Origin: Alistipes sp.
Lineage (GTDB): Bacteria > Bacteroidota > Bacteroidia > Bacteroidales > Rikenellaceae
DNA length: 64,000 bases
Assembly: GCA_017481925.1 (NCBI GenBank)
Contig: JAFUOK010000009.1
Coordinates: forward strand, 57,827-121,826
Reading direction: 5' to 3'
This document shows, in pieces, positions 33,868-42,374 of the stretch. Numbering within the stretch: the stretch's first letter is position 1; the number at the start of each line of letters is the position of its first letter. Below the pieces are notes generated by a model. The model was not told the origin of the DNA. It did not search any database and was given only the letters and a program-made list of their open reading frames with translations. Both the position numbers and the translations under genes were made by a program.

Positions 33868-36800
33868 ATGTCAGAGAAGAAATTTATCACATGTGACGGT
33901 AACTATGCCGCAGCACACATCGCCTACAAATTTTCAGAGGTGGCTGCTATTTACCCCATCACACCTTCATCGACTATGGCAGAGTTGGTGGATGAGTGGG
34001 CCGCTCAGGGCCAGAAGAACATGTTTGGTGAGACCGTAAAGGTTGTCGAGATGCAGTCGGAGGCTGGTGCAGCAGGTGCTGTTCACGGTTCATTGCAGAG
34101 CGGTGCGCTGACCACTACCTTTACCGCTTCACAGGGTCTGTTGCTTATGATCCCCAATATGTATAAGATTGCCGGTGAGTTGCTCCCGGGTGTATTCCAC
34201 GTGTCGGCTCGTGCATTGGCTGCACAGTCACTCTCAATCTTCGGTGATCATCAGGACGTGATGGCTACCCGTCAGACAGGTTTCGCAATGCTCGCTACCT
34301 CTTCTGTTCAGGAGGTTATGGACCTGGCAGGTGTTGCTCACATCGTAGCTCTAAAGGCTCGTATCCCCTTCATGCACTTCTTCGATGGCTTCCGTACCTC
34401 ACACGAGATTCAGAAGATCGAGGTTATCGACGACGCTTCACTCACCGCAATGCTCGATCGCGACGCATTGAAGGCTTTCCGTGCAGCTGCGTTGAATCCT
34501 AACCACCCCGTAACTCGTGGTACAGCTCAGAACCCCGATATCTACTTCCAGACTCGCGAGGCTTCTAATAAGTTCTACAATGCAGTACCCGATATGGTAG
34601 CCGAGACTATGGAGAAGATCTCGCAGATTACGGGTCGTTGCTACAAGCCCTTCACCTACTACGGTGCGGAGGATGCAGAGAACATCATCGTAGCAATGGG
34701 TTCTGTAACCGAGACTATCAAGGAGACTATCGACTATCTGGCAACTCAGGGCCGCAAGGTGGGTCTTATCACCGTACACCTCTATCGTCCCTTCTCAGAG
34801 AAGTACTTCTTCCAGGCTGTTCCTGCATCGGTTAAGCGTGTATGCGTTTTGGATCGCACGAAGGAGCCCGGCTCTAACGGCGAGCCTTTGTACCTCGACG
34901 TTAAGGATATGTTCTTCGGTAAGGAGAATGAGCCTATGGTTATCGGTGGCCGCTACGGTCTCTCTTCAAAGGATACCACTCCCGCACAGATCATGGCCGT
35001 TGTGGAGAACCTGTTCGCTGCAGAGCCCAAGAATCACTTCACCGTGGGTATCAATGACGACGTAACCAACCTCTCATTGCCCGTAGGCGAGGAGATCGCA
35101 TTGGCAAAGGAGGGTACCTTCGAGGCGTTGTTCTTCGGTTTGGGTGCTGACGGTACGGTAGGTGCCAACAAGAACTCAATTAAGATTATCGGTGGTACGA
35201 CAGATAAGTACTGCCAGGCATACTTCTCTTACGACTCAAAGAAGTCGGGTGGTTACACCTCATCGCACTTGCGCTTTGGTGATTCGCCCATCCGTACTCC
35301 TTTCCTCGTGACTACTCCCGACTTCGTGGCTTGCCACGTTCCCTCGTATGTAGATAAGTACGATGTATTGAAGGGTCTGAAGAAGGGTGGTTCATTCCTG
35401 TTGAACTCTGTTCACGATGCTGCTACGACCTGCGCTACCTTGCCCGACCACATGAAGGTTTATTTGGCAAAGAACAATATCAACTTCTATATCATCAACG
35501 CAACCAAGATCGCTGCCGAGTTGGGCTTGGGCAACCGTACCAACACCATCATGCAGTCAGCATTCTTCAAGATCGCAGAGGTTATTCCTTTCGAGAAGGC
35601 TGTTGAGGAGATGAAGAAGGCCATCTTGAAGTCTTACGGAAAGAAGGGTGAGGATATTGTTAATATGAACTACGCTGCTGTTGATGCTGGTGGTTCGGCT
35701 GTTGAGAAGGTTGAGATTCCTGCCGAGTGGGCTTCAATCGAGGTTAAGGCAGCTGCTGCAACCGTTGATTTGTCACGTCCCGAGTTCGTGCGCAACATCG
35801 TTGATCCTATCAACGCATTGAAGGGTGACGATCTTCCCGTATCGGCATTCAATGGCCGTGAGGATGGTACATGGGATAACGGTACGGCTGCTTACGAGAA
35901 GCGTGGTATCGCTGTAAATGTTCCCGAGTGGAATGTTGAGAACTGTATCCAGTGTAACCAGTGTTCTTATGTTTGTCCTCACGCTGCTATCCGTCCGTTC
36001 CTCGCAACCGAGGAGGAGGCTGCTGCTTCAGGTCTTGCATGGAAGCAGGGCTTGGGTGAAACGAAGGCTTACAAGTTCCGTATTCAGGTATCTCCTTTGG
36101 ATTGTACCGGTTGCGGTAACTGTGTTGACGTATGTCCCGCCAAGACCAAGGCTCTTACCATGAAGCCTTTGGAGTCACAGATGGCTGAGGCTGAGAATTG
36201 GAATGCCGTTACCAAGAACGTAGGTTACAAGAAGGTTGTAGATAAGACCAAGACGGTTAAGAACTCACAGTTCGCACAGCCTTTGTTCGAGTTCTCTGGT
36301 GCTTGTGCAGGTTGTGGTGAGACTCCCTATATCAAGACTATCACTCAGCTCTTCGGTGAGAATATGATGGTTGCCAACGCTACGGGTTGTACCTCTATCT
36401 ACTCTGGTTCGGCTCCCTCTACTCCCTACTGTACTAACGAGAAGGGTCAGGGTCCCGCATGGGCTAACTCACTCTTTGAGGATAACGCCGAGTTCGGTTT
36501 GGGTATGCACGTAGGTGTTGAGAAGTTGCGTGACCGCGTTCAGGGTTATATGGAGCAGGTTATCGCATCGGAGGCTGCACCCGCAGAGTTGAAGGCTGTA
36601 ATGCAGGAGTGGATCGAGAACCGTGGCTCTTCAGTTAAGACTGCCGAGATCGCAGAGCGTCTGTTGCCTATGCTGGATAACGGTTGCGAGATCTGCCAGA
36701 AGATCGTCGAGATGAAGGATTGGCTCGTTAAGAAGTCACAGTGGATCTTCGGTGGTGACGGTTGGAGCTACGACATCGGCTTCGGTGGTGTAGATCACGT

Positions 36801-37389
36801 TCTGGCATCGGGTATGGATGTAAACATCTTGGTTGTTGATACCGAGGTTTACTCTAACACTGGTGGCCAGTCATCTAAGTCAACTCCCGTAGGTGCTGTA
36901 GCCAAGTTCGCATCGAGCGGTAAGCGTATCCGCAAGAAGGATTTGGGTGCAATCGCAATGACATACGGTTATGTATATGTAGCACAGGTATCTATCGGTG
37001 CATCACAGGCGCAGTTGCTCAACGTATTGAAGGAGGCTGAGGCTTATCCCGGTCCTTCACTCGTTATCGCTTACGCTCCCTGTATCAACCACGGTATCAA
37101 GGGCGGTATGACTCGCACGCAGACCGTAGGCAAGCAGGCTGTAGAGTGTGGTTACTGGCACTTGTGGCACTACAATCCCCAGCTTGAGGCCGAGGGTAAG
37201 AATCCTTTCGTAATGGATTCTAAGGAGCCCGATTGGACGAAGTTCCGCGACTTCCTGATGAAGGAGGTTCGTTACACTTCACTCCAGAAGGCATTCCCCG
37301 CCGAGGCAGAGGAGTTGTTCCAGGCAGCTGAGGAGAACGCTAAGTGGCGTTACAACAGCTACCAGCGTCGTGCTAAGTTGGAGTACTAA
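33868..37389 (+). CDS. nifJ: Pyruvate:ferredoxin (flavodoxin) oxidoreductase
   Basis: A 1173-residue single-chain PFOR that oxidises pyruvate to acetyl-CoA and CO2 and reduces ferredoxin. Domains in order: pyrimidine-binding domain with YPITPSSTMAELVDEWA; transketolase C-like domain; gamma domain; an 8Fe ferredoxin domain with CIQCNQCSYVCPHA and CTGCGNCVDVCPAK; and the TPP-binding domain with CAGCGETPY, GDGWSYDIGFGG and DTEVYSNTGGQSSKSTP. It is a central enzyme of strict anaerobes and feeds the ackA branch. It is monocistronic as far as can be seen. Confidence 0.97.
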   Translation: MSEKKFITCDGNYAAAHIAYKFSEVAAIYPITPSSTMAELVDEWAAQGQKNMFGETVKVVEMQSEAGAAGAVHGSLQSGALTTTFTASQGLLLMIPNMYKIAGELLPGVFHVSARALAAQSLSIFGDHQDVMATRQTGFAMLATSSVQEVMDLAGVAHIVALKARIPFMHFFDGFRTSHEIQKIEVIDDASLTAMLDRDALKAFRAAALNPNHPVTRGTAQNPDIYFQTREASNKFYNAVPDMVAETMEKISQITGRCYKPFTYYGAEDAENIIVAMGSVTETIKETIDYLATQGRKVGLITVHLYRPFSEKYFFQAVPASVKRVCVLDRTKEPGSNGEPLYLDVKDMFFGKENEPMVIGGRYGLSSKDTTPAQIMAVVENLFAAEPKNHFTVGINDDVTNLSLPVGEEIALAKEGTFEALFFGLGADGTVGANKNSIKIIGGTTDKYCQAYFSYDSKKSGGYTSSHLRFGDSPIRTPFLVTTPDFVACHVPSYVDKYDVLKGLKKGGSFLLNSVHDAATTCATLPDHMKVYLAKNNINFYIINATKIAAELGLGNRTNTIMQSAFFKIAEVIPFEKAVEEMKKAILKSYGKKGEDIVNMNYAAVDAGGSAVEKVEIPAEWASIEVKAAAATVDLSRPEFVRNIVDPINALKGDDLPVSAFNGREDGTWDNGTAAYEKRGIAVNVPEWNVENCIQCNQCSYVCPHAAIRPFLATEEEAAASGLAWKQGLGETKAYKFRIQVSPLDCTGCGNCVDVCPAKTKALTMKPLESQMAEAENWNAVTKNVGYKKVVDKTKTVKNSQFAQPLFEFSGACAGCGETPYIKTITQLFGENMMVANATGCTSIYSGSAPSTPYCTNEKGQGPAWANSLFEDNAEFGLGMHVGVEKLRDRVQGYMEQVIASEAAPAELKAVMQEWIENRGSSVKTAEIAERLLPMLDNGCEICQKIVEMKDWLVKKSQWIFGGDGWSYDIGFGGVDHVLASGMDVNILVVDTEVYSNTGGQSSKSTPVGAVAKFASSGKRIRKKDLGAIAMTYGYVYVAQVSIGASQAQLLNVLKEAEAYPGPSLVIAYAPCINHGIKGGMTRTQTVGKQAVECGYWHLWHYNPQLEAEGKNPFVMDSKEPDWTKFRDFLMKEVRYTSLQKAFPAEAEELFQAAEENAKWRYNSYQRRAKLEY

Positions 37390-37532
37390 AAAGGTACATC
37401 CGAGGCGGCTATACTGTTGGCTTGCATATACAATCAGAACGAATGGTAAAGATTGTACATTCTAGCTGTATAGATAATAGTTGCAACAATAAATCCTTAT
37501 GAACATCGAGATATGTTAGGAGGTCTTATTTT
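37390..37532 (+). promoter_or_regulatory. Structured region upstream of the 48-aa gene
   Basis: Two nested inverted repeats, CTATAC (37409-37414) / GTATAG (37468-37473) and TACAATC (37429-37435) / GATTGTA (37451-37457), could form a two-tier stem-loop. No TAnnTTTG box is evident. Just before the small gene is AGGAGG (37518-37523), a full Shine-Dalgarno sequence, rare in this window. Confidence 0.35.
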
Positions 37533-37679
37533 ATGACAAAAGAGTCCTTGGATAGGGTTAAAGCAATTTTAATTCTACTGTTATACTTGGCTGTGTTTAT
37601 AGCGTTAGCATACCTGGCACAATACGCTATACTTTGGTTGCTATGTTTACTAGCAGTTCTCAAGGAAGTTTTTAGATAA
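37533..37679 (+). CDS. Hypothetical small membrane protein (48 aa)
   Basis: ATG 37533 opens a frame of 48 codons. The product starts MTKESLDRVKAILILLLYLA and is then almost entirely hydrophobic up to a short basic end, LKEVFR: one long or two short membrane helices behind a charged N terminus. An AGGAGG sequence nine bases upstream is a perfect Shine-Dalgarno site, unlike the weak sites of neighbouring genes. A terminator follows at 37805. I do not recognise the family. A type I toxin-like peptide, a small regulator of a membrane complex, or a recently acquired gene are all possible. Confidence 0.5.
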   Translation: MTKESLDRVKAILILLLYLAVFIALAYLAQYAILWLLCLLAVLKEVFR

Positions 37680-37804
37680 TTTTTTGTTAATTTGAATTTA
37701 TTATCAAATTTGTTATTGGAAAGATTTATCTCAGATGTTCAATAGATTCTCTATTATTCTTGCAGTAGCAGGCGAGAGTTTCTAGAGAACTGAAATAATA
37801 TCGG
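37680..37804. other. Gene-free AT-rich spacer
   Basis: Between the 48-aa gene and its terminator there is only AT-rich sequence with a weak hairpin AATTTGA/TCAAATT (about 37690-37710). I see no other gene here. Confidence 0.4.
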
Positions 37805-37836
37805 AATGAGGGTCGCAATGCGTGGCCCTCATTTTT
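37805..37836 (+). terminator. Intrinsic terminator
   Basis: ATGAGGGTC pairs with GGCCCTCAT around a short loop and runs into a T6 tract. Confidence 0.85.
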
Positions 37837-37872
37837 TAATATATGTATTCTCGTCAGACAAAGAAAAAATAG

Positions 37873-37880
37873 TATCTTTG
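37873..37880 (+). promoter_or_regulatory. Promoter -7 box of the transglutaminase-like gene
   Basis: TATCTTTG, an exact TAnnTTTG match, lies 17 bases before the start at 37898. Confidence 0.65.
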
Positions 37881-37897
37881 CTTAAAATTAACTATCT

Positions 37898-40513
37898 ATG
37901 AGACGAAATCCCATATTTGTATTCTTCGTGGCAACGATACTGATGGCTGGCTGTCAGTCGCATTTTATTAGTGATCAAGAGGTGCGAGAGAGTGTACACT
38001 CGGCCTTTGAGGAGCGTCGAGCGATCTTTGCCGAGGGCGAAGTGTTTGATCTCTTCGAGGAGGAGCTAAGCACAGAGGAGCGTGAGGCTATGGAGTTTCT
38101 CTACTCGTCGATGTCGTCGGCCGATATGGGCGACTATGAGGCAGAGTATTTCCTCGATAATGTGCGTATGTCACTACGTGCCCGTGAGGAGATGGCGTGG
38201 GGCGAGGATGTCCCCGAGGATCTGTTTCGTCACTTTGTGCTGCCCGTGAGAGTAAATAATGAGCGTCTGGATGAGTTCCGTATGGCCTATTATGAAACAC
38301 TCAAGGAGCGAGTAAAGGGTATGTCGCTGCACGATGCGGCGTTGGAGATAAACCATTGGTGTCACGAGAAGGCTACATACGTGCCCACCGATGCCCGTAC
38401 ATCGTCGCCTATGGCTACAATGCTTACGGGCGAGGGACGTTGCGGAGAGGAATCGACTTTTACCGTTTCGGCTATGCGAGCCGTGGGTATTCCCGCTCGT
38501 CAGGTATATACGCCTCGTTGGGCGCATACAGACAGCAACCACGCCTGGGTTGAGGTGTGGATTGATGGCGAGTGGTACTTTATGGGAGCCTGTGAGCCGG
38601 AGCCTGCTCTGAATGTAGCGTGGTTCAACCAGCCTGCAACACGTGCGCTGCTGATGCACACACGTGTGGTGGGCGATTATCAGGGCCCCGAAGATGTTAT
38701 CCAGCGCACAAAGTGTTTTACCGAGATCAACGTTATCGACAACTATGCACCTACACGCCATTCGACCGTTAAGGTTGTGGATGAGCAGGGTACGGCAGTT
38801 GTGGGTGCGACGGTAGAGTTCCAAATCTTCAACTATGGAGAATATACAACCGTTGTAACTCTGCCAACCGATGAGCAGGGTGAGGTGTCGTTGCACATGG
38901 GTCTTGGTGATATGTTTATTTGGGCGTCGCACGGCGAAAAGTTCGGCTTTGGCAAGTTGGCGGGTGAGAGCCTCACCGTAAAGGTAGACAAGAAGGAGGG
39001 TGATATATTCTCATTCGAGGAGGATATGACGCCGCCCGTGCCTGGCGATATTCCCGTAAACCTTACCGATGAGCAGGTTGCTGAGAATAAGGCTCGCCTT
39101 GCTAAGGAGGATGCTATACGTATGGCCTATACCTCTACATTTATGACCAATGAGAAGTGTGCAGATTATCCGCAGCGTGAGCGCGCATTGCTCGTTGAGT
39201 CTATGGGTAATTGGCGTGATGTAAAGGCCTTTATTGATTCGAAGTCGGGTGCCGAGCGTGAGCGTGCTGTGGCTATGTTGGAGGCTATGGCGGCAAAGGA
39301 TCTGCACGATACGACGTTGGAAGTTTTGGAGGATGCGCTCACATCGACTGCCGCACAACCATTGTCTGCCGATTATGTAACCTATGTGCTTAATCCCCGT
39401 ATCGAGTTTGAGTTCCTGCAGCCTTACCGCAAGCAGATTCGTGAGGCGTTGCAGCCTGCATTGGGCGAGCAGCCTGCGGCTTCGGCTATTGTGGCGTGGG
39501 TGAAGGATAATATCGCGGTTGTGGATGAGTATAACCCCATCGCATTGCAGGCAACGCCTGCGGGCGTGTTGCGTATCCGTAAGGCCGATAGTGCATCGCG
39601 GAACCGATTTTTCGTAGCTGCGTGTCGTGCGTTTGGTATTCCGGCGCGTATGGATGGAATGAGTGGTCTGCCGCAATATAAGAGCGGTGAGCAGTGGGTA
39701 GATGTGATGCTCGATGGCGCAGTTAGTGAGCGTCAGACAGCAAAGGGTGCAATCCGCACGGTTTACGACCCCAAGATTGTTCCCGCCATCCCAAGTCCTA
39801 TATATTATAGTCATTGCTCTATCAGTCGTATTGAGAATGGCCGTTGTCGTACGATTCGCTTCGATGCCGATACCGAGAACGACCTCGGTGCAAATGCTGA
39901 TCCGACTCTTTTGGCGCAGAAAATGCAACTCGACGAGGGGTATTATATCCTCACTACGGGTAACCGTATGGCCAGCGGTAAGGTGCTGGCGCGTACCGTG
40001 TCGTTCGTGGTGCGAGAGGGCCAGACGCAGAATATTGATCTTGTATTACGCCCTGCAAATGACGATATAGGCGTTATCGGTTCGATGGATCCCGAGCAGT
40101 TGTACTTGCCCGAGGGAGCCCAGATGCAGACCTCGTTGCTCTCGACAACGGGTCGAGGATATTTCCTTGTGGCCGTTATGGGTACAAGCGATGAGCCTAC
40201 GAATCACGCATCACGTGGTTTGTCTTCGATAGCTGATGTGTTGAATGAGTGGGGTAGCGCTGTTGTGGTACTTAATGCCTCGGCAGAGGATGCTGCAAAG
40301 TATGACCGCAAGATGTTGGGCGATGTGAAGGCCTACTATGGTGTGGATGTAGATGACAAGGTGCGGGCAATGCTCTGCGCGGGTTGTAACTCTACGTCGA
40401 AGACTCTGCCTGTGATTGCTTTGTGCGATAGCTTTGGTCGCGTAGTCTATTTCTCGCAGGGTTACAACACCTCGGTAGCAGATCAGTTAAAGAGTGTTAT
40501 TCACAAGTTGTAG
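37898..40513 (+). CDS. Transglutaminase-like lipoprotein with a degenerate second core
   Basis: An 871-residue lipoprotein (signal peptide ending LMAGC, lipidated Cys19). The transglutaminase-like core at about 140-240 has Cys182 (GEGRCGEES), His215 (DSNHAWVEVW) and an acidic residue in GACEPE. An Ig-like regulatory domain follows (about 285-365). A second region at about 520-610 repeats the core pattern (ACRAFGIPARMDG) but has Ser565 where the Cys should be, so it is likely inactive. The C-terminal part contains a predicted beta domain and a thioredoxin-like-looking segment. It is exported, and its role, perhaps peptide or peptidoglycan processing, is unknown. Its end overlaps convergent cutC by 27 bases. 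Confidence 0.82.
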   Translation: MRRNPIFVFFVATILMAGCQSHFISDQEVRESVHSAFEERRAIFAEGEVFDLFEEELSTEEREAMEFLYSSMSSADMGDYEAEYFLDNVRMSLRAREEMAWGEDVPEDLFRHFVLPVRVNNERLDEFRMAYYETLKERVKGMSLHDAALEINHWCHEKATYVPTDARTSSPMATMLTGEGRCGEESTFTVSAMRAVGIPARQVYTPRWAHTDSNHAWVEVWIDGEWYFMGACEPEPALNVAWFNQPATRALLMHTRVVGDYQGPEDVIQRTKCFTEINVIDNYAPTRHSTVKVVDEQGTAVVGATVEFQIFNYGEYTTVVTLPTDEQGEVSLHMGLGDMFIWASHGEKFGFGKLAGESLTVKVDKKEGDIFSFEEDMTPPVPGDIPVNLTDEQVAENKARLAKEDAIRMAYTSTFMTNEKCADYPQRERALLVESMGNWRDVKAFIDSKSGAERERAVAMLEAMAAKDLHDTTLEVLEDALTSTAAQPLSADYVTYVLNPRIEFEFLQPYRKQIREALQPALGEQPAASAIVAWVKDNIAVVDEYNPIALQATPAGVLRIRKADSASRNRFFVAACRAFGIPARMDGMSGLPQYKSGEQWVDVMLDGAVSERQTAKGAIRTVYDPKIVPAIPSPIYYSHCSISRIENGRCRTIRFDADTENDLGANADPTLLAQKMQLDEGYYILTTGNRMASGKVLARTVSFVVREGQTQNIDLVLRPANDDIGVIGSMDPEQLYLPEGAQMQTSLLSTTGRGYFLVAVMGTSDEPTNHASRGLSSIADVLNEWGSAVVVLNASAEDAAKYDRKMLGDVKAYYGVDVDDKVRAMLCAGCNSTSKTLPVIALCDSFGRVVYFSQGYNTSVADQLKSVIHKL

Positions 40514-41221
40514 AACCACCTCGCGTGACGAGTGGCGTATTACGCCCTCGCGGTCGGGGTATGCAGCGAATGAACAATTGGCGCCACGATAGGCGGTGTC
40601 GATATCATCAATGGCGGCTGTGGAGTGGAACTCCATGGCCGCTGTTTTTTGCTCTATAAGGGCGATATTTTGCGGTTTGATGCCTGCGCCCGGCATAATG
40701 ATAATGCGCCCTGCGGCTTGCCGTACAAGCTCGGCAAGAAGCTCCGCGCCCTGCTCTGCCGAGGGCATCTGTCCCGATGAAAGCAGACGGTCGCAACCGA
40801 GCGATATAATCTGCTCCAGAGCTTCGTGTGGGTCGCGGCAAACGTCGAATGCACGGTGGAATGTTACAGACAGATCGCCTGCCGCCTCAATCATGCGCTC
40901 ACACGCCTCTATATCTATGTTGCCCTCTGCCGTAAGGGCTCCGATTACGACGCCGTGCACGCCCATTTGACGGCAAAACTCAATATCGCGACACATCGTA
41001 TCAACCTCATCTGCGGTATAGCAGAACCCACCCTCGCGCGGGCGTATAAGTATGTTTATATCAATATTGAGTCCCGCTTGTACGATGGCCGTGATAGTGC
41101 CGTGGCTTGGTGTTACGCCACCACAGGTGATGGCTGAACATAGCTCTATACGTCGTGCGCCACCGGCTTCGGCTTCGCGTGCTTCGCTGAGGGATGAACA
41201 GCAAACTTCGATAATTCTCAT
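40487..41221 (-). CDS. cutC: CutC family protein (copper homeostasis)
   Basis: A 244-residue TIM-barrel protein of the CutC family. Characteristic stretches are EVCCSSLSEAREAEAGGARRIELCS at the N terminus (shortened match IELCSAITCGGVTPS), NILIRPREGGFCYT, VTFHRAFDVCRDP and IIIMPGAGIKPQNI. CutC was linked to copper tolerance in E. coli, but its biochemical activity is unsettled. It converges on the transglutaminase-like gene with a 27-base overlap and is divergent from rsmA. Confidence 0.92.
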   Translation of the reverse strand: MRIIEVCCSSLSEAREAEAGGARRIELCSAITCGGVTPSHGTITAIVQAGLNIDINILIRPREGGFCYTADEVDTMCRDIEFCRQMGVHGVVIGALTAEGNIDIEACERMIEAAGDLSVTFHRAFDVCRDPHEALEQIISLGCDRLLSSGQMPSAEQGAELLAELVRQAAGRIIIMPGAGIKPQNIALIEQKTAAMEFHSTAAIDDIDTAYRGANCSFAAYPDREGVIRHSSREVVLQLVNNTL

Positions 41222-41294
41222 AGCAATAGTGGTCTTATGATATGTAAAGGTATCAATTTTTCCGTTAAAAATCGCTTTGAACGGGTATTTTGAC

Positions 41295-41302
41295 TAACTT
41301 TG
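41295..41302 (+). promoter_or_regulatory. rsmA promoter -7 box, very close to the start codon
   Basis: TAACTTTG ends only seven bases before the rsmA ATG at 41310, which implies a leader of a few bases at most. Confidence 0.55.
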
Positions 41303-41309
41303 CCTCGGT

Positions 41310-42098
41310 ATGACACAAGTAAGAGCAAAAAAAGCACTCGGTCAGCACTTCCTGACCGACCTGAATATAGCGCGTAAGATATGCTACTCGCTCTCTGGCT
41401 CAACGGCGGAGCAACCAGCCCAGGTGTTGGAGGTGGGCTGCGGTATGGGTGTGCTGACGCAGTTTCTGTTGCAGCGCGACGATGTGGTGACCTACGGCGC
41501 CGAGATCGACTCGGAGAGCGTTGAGTATCTGCACGAACACTATCCCGATTTTGCACCCCGACTTATCGAGGGCGACTTCCTGAAGATGGACTTGCGTGAA
41601 CGTTTTGGCTCGGAGGTGCGAGTGATAGGAAATTTTCCTTATAATATCTCCTCTCAAATCTTCTTCAAGGTTATAGAAAATCGTGATATTGTACCCGAGT
41701 GCGTGGGTATGATTCAACGTGAGGTGGCGGTGCGTATAGCCGAACCCCCGGGTTCGCGTGAGTACGGTATTTTGAGTGTGTTGCTTCAGACGTGGTATGA
41801 TATCGAGTACCTCTTTACTGTGGGCGAAAAGGTCTTTAATCCGCCGCCAAAGGTGAAATCGGCCGTAATCCGCTTAAAGCGCAATGCAACCACGCAGCTG
41901 GGATGCGATGAGGCGCTGTTTGTAAAGGTTGTGAAGGCATCGTTTGGTCAGCGTCGTAAGATGATTCGCAACTCATTGCGCTCGGTCTTCGGCGACTTCG
42001 GTGGTGCGGAGCATCGTTTCTTTACACAGCGTGCTGAGCAGTTGTCGGTGGCCGATTTTGTGGAACTGACAAATTGGGTGGCAGAGAACAGAGGCTAA
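41310..42098 (+). CDS. rsmA: 16S rRNA dimethyladenosine transferase
   Basis: A 262-residue SAM-dependent methyltransferase (KsgA) that dimethylates two adjacent adenines near the 3' end of 16S rRNA during small-subunit assembly. Motifs are KKALGQHFLTDLNIA, VLEVGCGMGVLTQFL (SAM-binding motif I), and the catalytic NFPYNIS (usual NLPYN). The C-terminal helical domain has FGQRRKMIRNSLR. It lies upstream of the trp attenuator. Confidence 0.97.
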   Translation: MTQVRAKKALGQHFLTDLNIARKICYSLSGSTAEQPAQVLEVGCGMGVLTQFLLQRDDVVTYGAEIDSESVEYLHEHYPDFAPRLIEGDFLKMDLRERFGSEVRVIGNFPYNISSQIFFKVIENRDIVPECVGMIQREVAVRIAEPPGSREYGILSVLLQTWYDIEYLFTVGEKVFNPPPKVKSAVIRLKRNATTQLGCDEALFVKVVKASFGQRRKMIRNSLRSVFGDFGGAEHRFFTQRAEQLSVADFVELTNWVAENRG

Positions 42099-42158
42099 AC
42101 TTGTCATAAAAAGTGCAAAAAAATGCAGACGATCGGTACAATGTAACGATTTTATGCT

Positions 42159-42166
42159 TATATTTG
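42159..42166 (+). promoter_or_regulatory. Promoter -7 box of the trp leader
   Basis: TATATTTG matches TAnnTTTG and lies 19 bases before the leader-peptide ATG. Confidence 0.7.
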
Positions 42167-42185
42167 CATTATAAACAATGTCAAT

Positions 42186-42236
42186 ATGATGCAGCAGGTA
42201 CATAACTCTTGGTGGTGGCGCTCGTTGGATAGATAG
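42186..42236 (+). CDS. trpL: trp leader peptide (16 aa, three consecutive Trp)
   Basis: The frame ATG-ATG-CAG-CAG...TAG encodes MMQQVHNSWWWRSLDR. The three consecutive UGG codons are at 42210-42218. The stop codon directly abuts the antiterminator strand (42236-42244). With the downstream terminator this makes a textbook tryptophan-sensing leader. Translation may begin at either of the first two ATGs. Confidence 0.85.
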   Translation: MMQQVHNSWWWRSLDR

Positions 42237-42321
42237 AACAATGGCGTGAGAAGAGTATGTATGTGTATATAGAATAAACAAGATAGAAAACCATTGTTCG
42301 CAGTCGGACGATGGTTTTTTT
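42236..42321 (+). terminator. trp attenuator: antiterminator and terminator
   Basis: GAACAATGG (42236-42244) is exactly complementary to CCATTGTTC (42291-42299), forming the antiterminator. The same 3' strand (42289-42299) can instead pair with GGACGATGGTT (42306-42316) in an 11-bp stem with two G-U pairs, followed by T7 (42315-42321), the terminator. A ribosome stalled at the Trp codons leaves 42236-42244 free and allows read-through into trpB2. One that reaches the stop covers it and termination follows. Confidence 0.85.
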
Positions 42322-42374
42322 CTGTTGCACGTAGGCAGCGAATGATGAAAATGTAAAAATAAAAATATAAGGTT

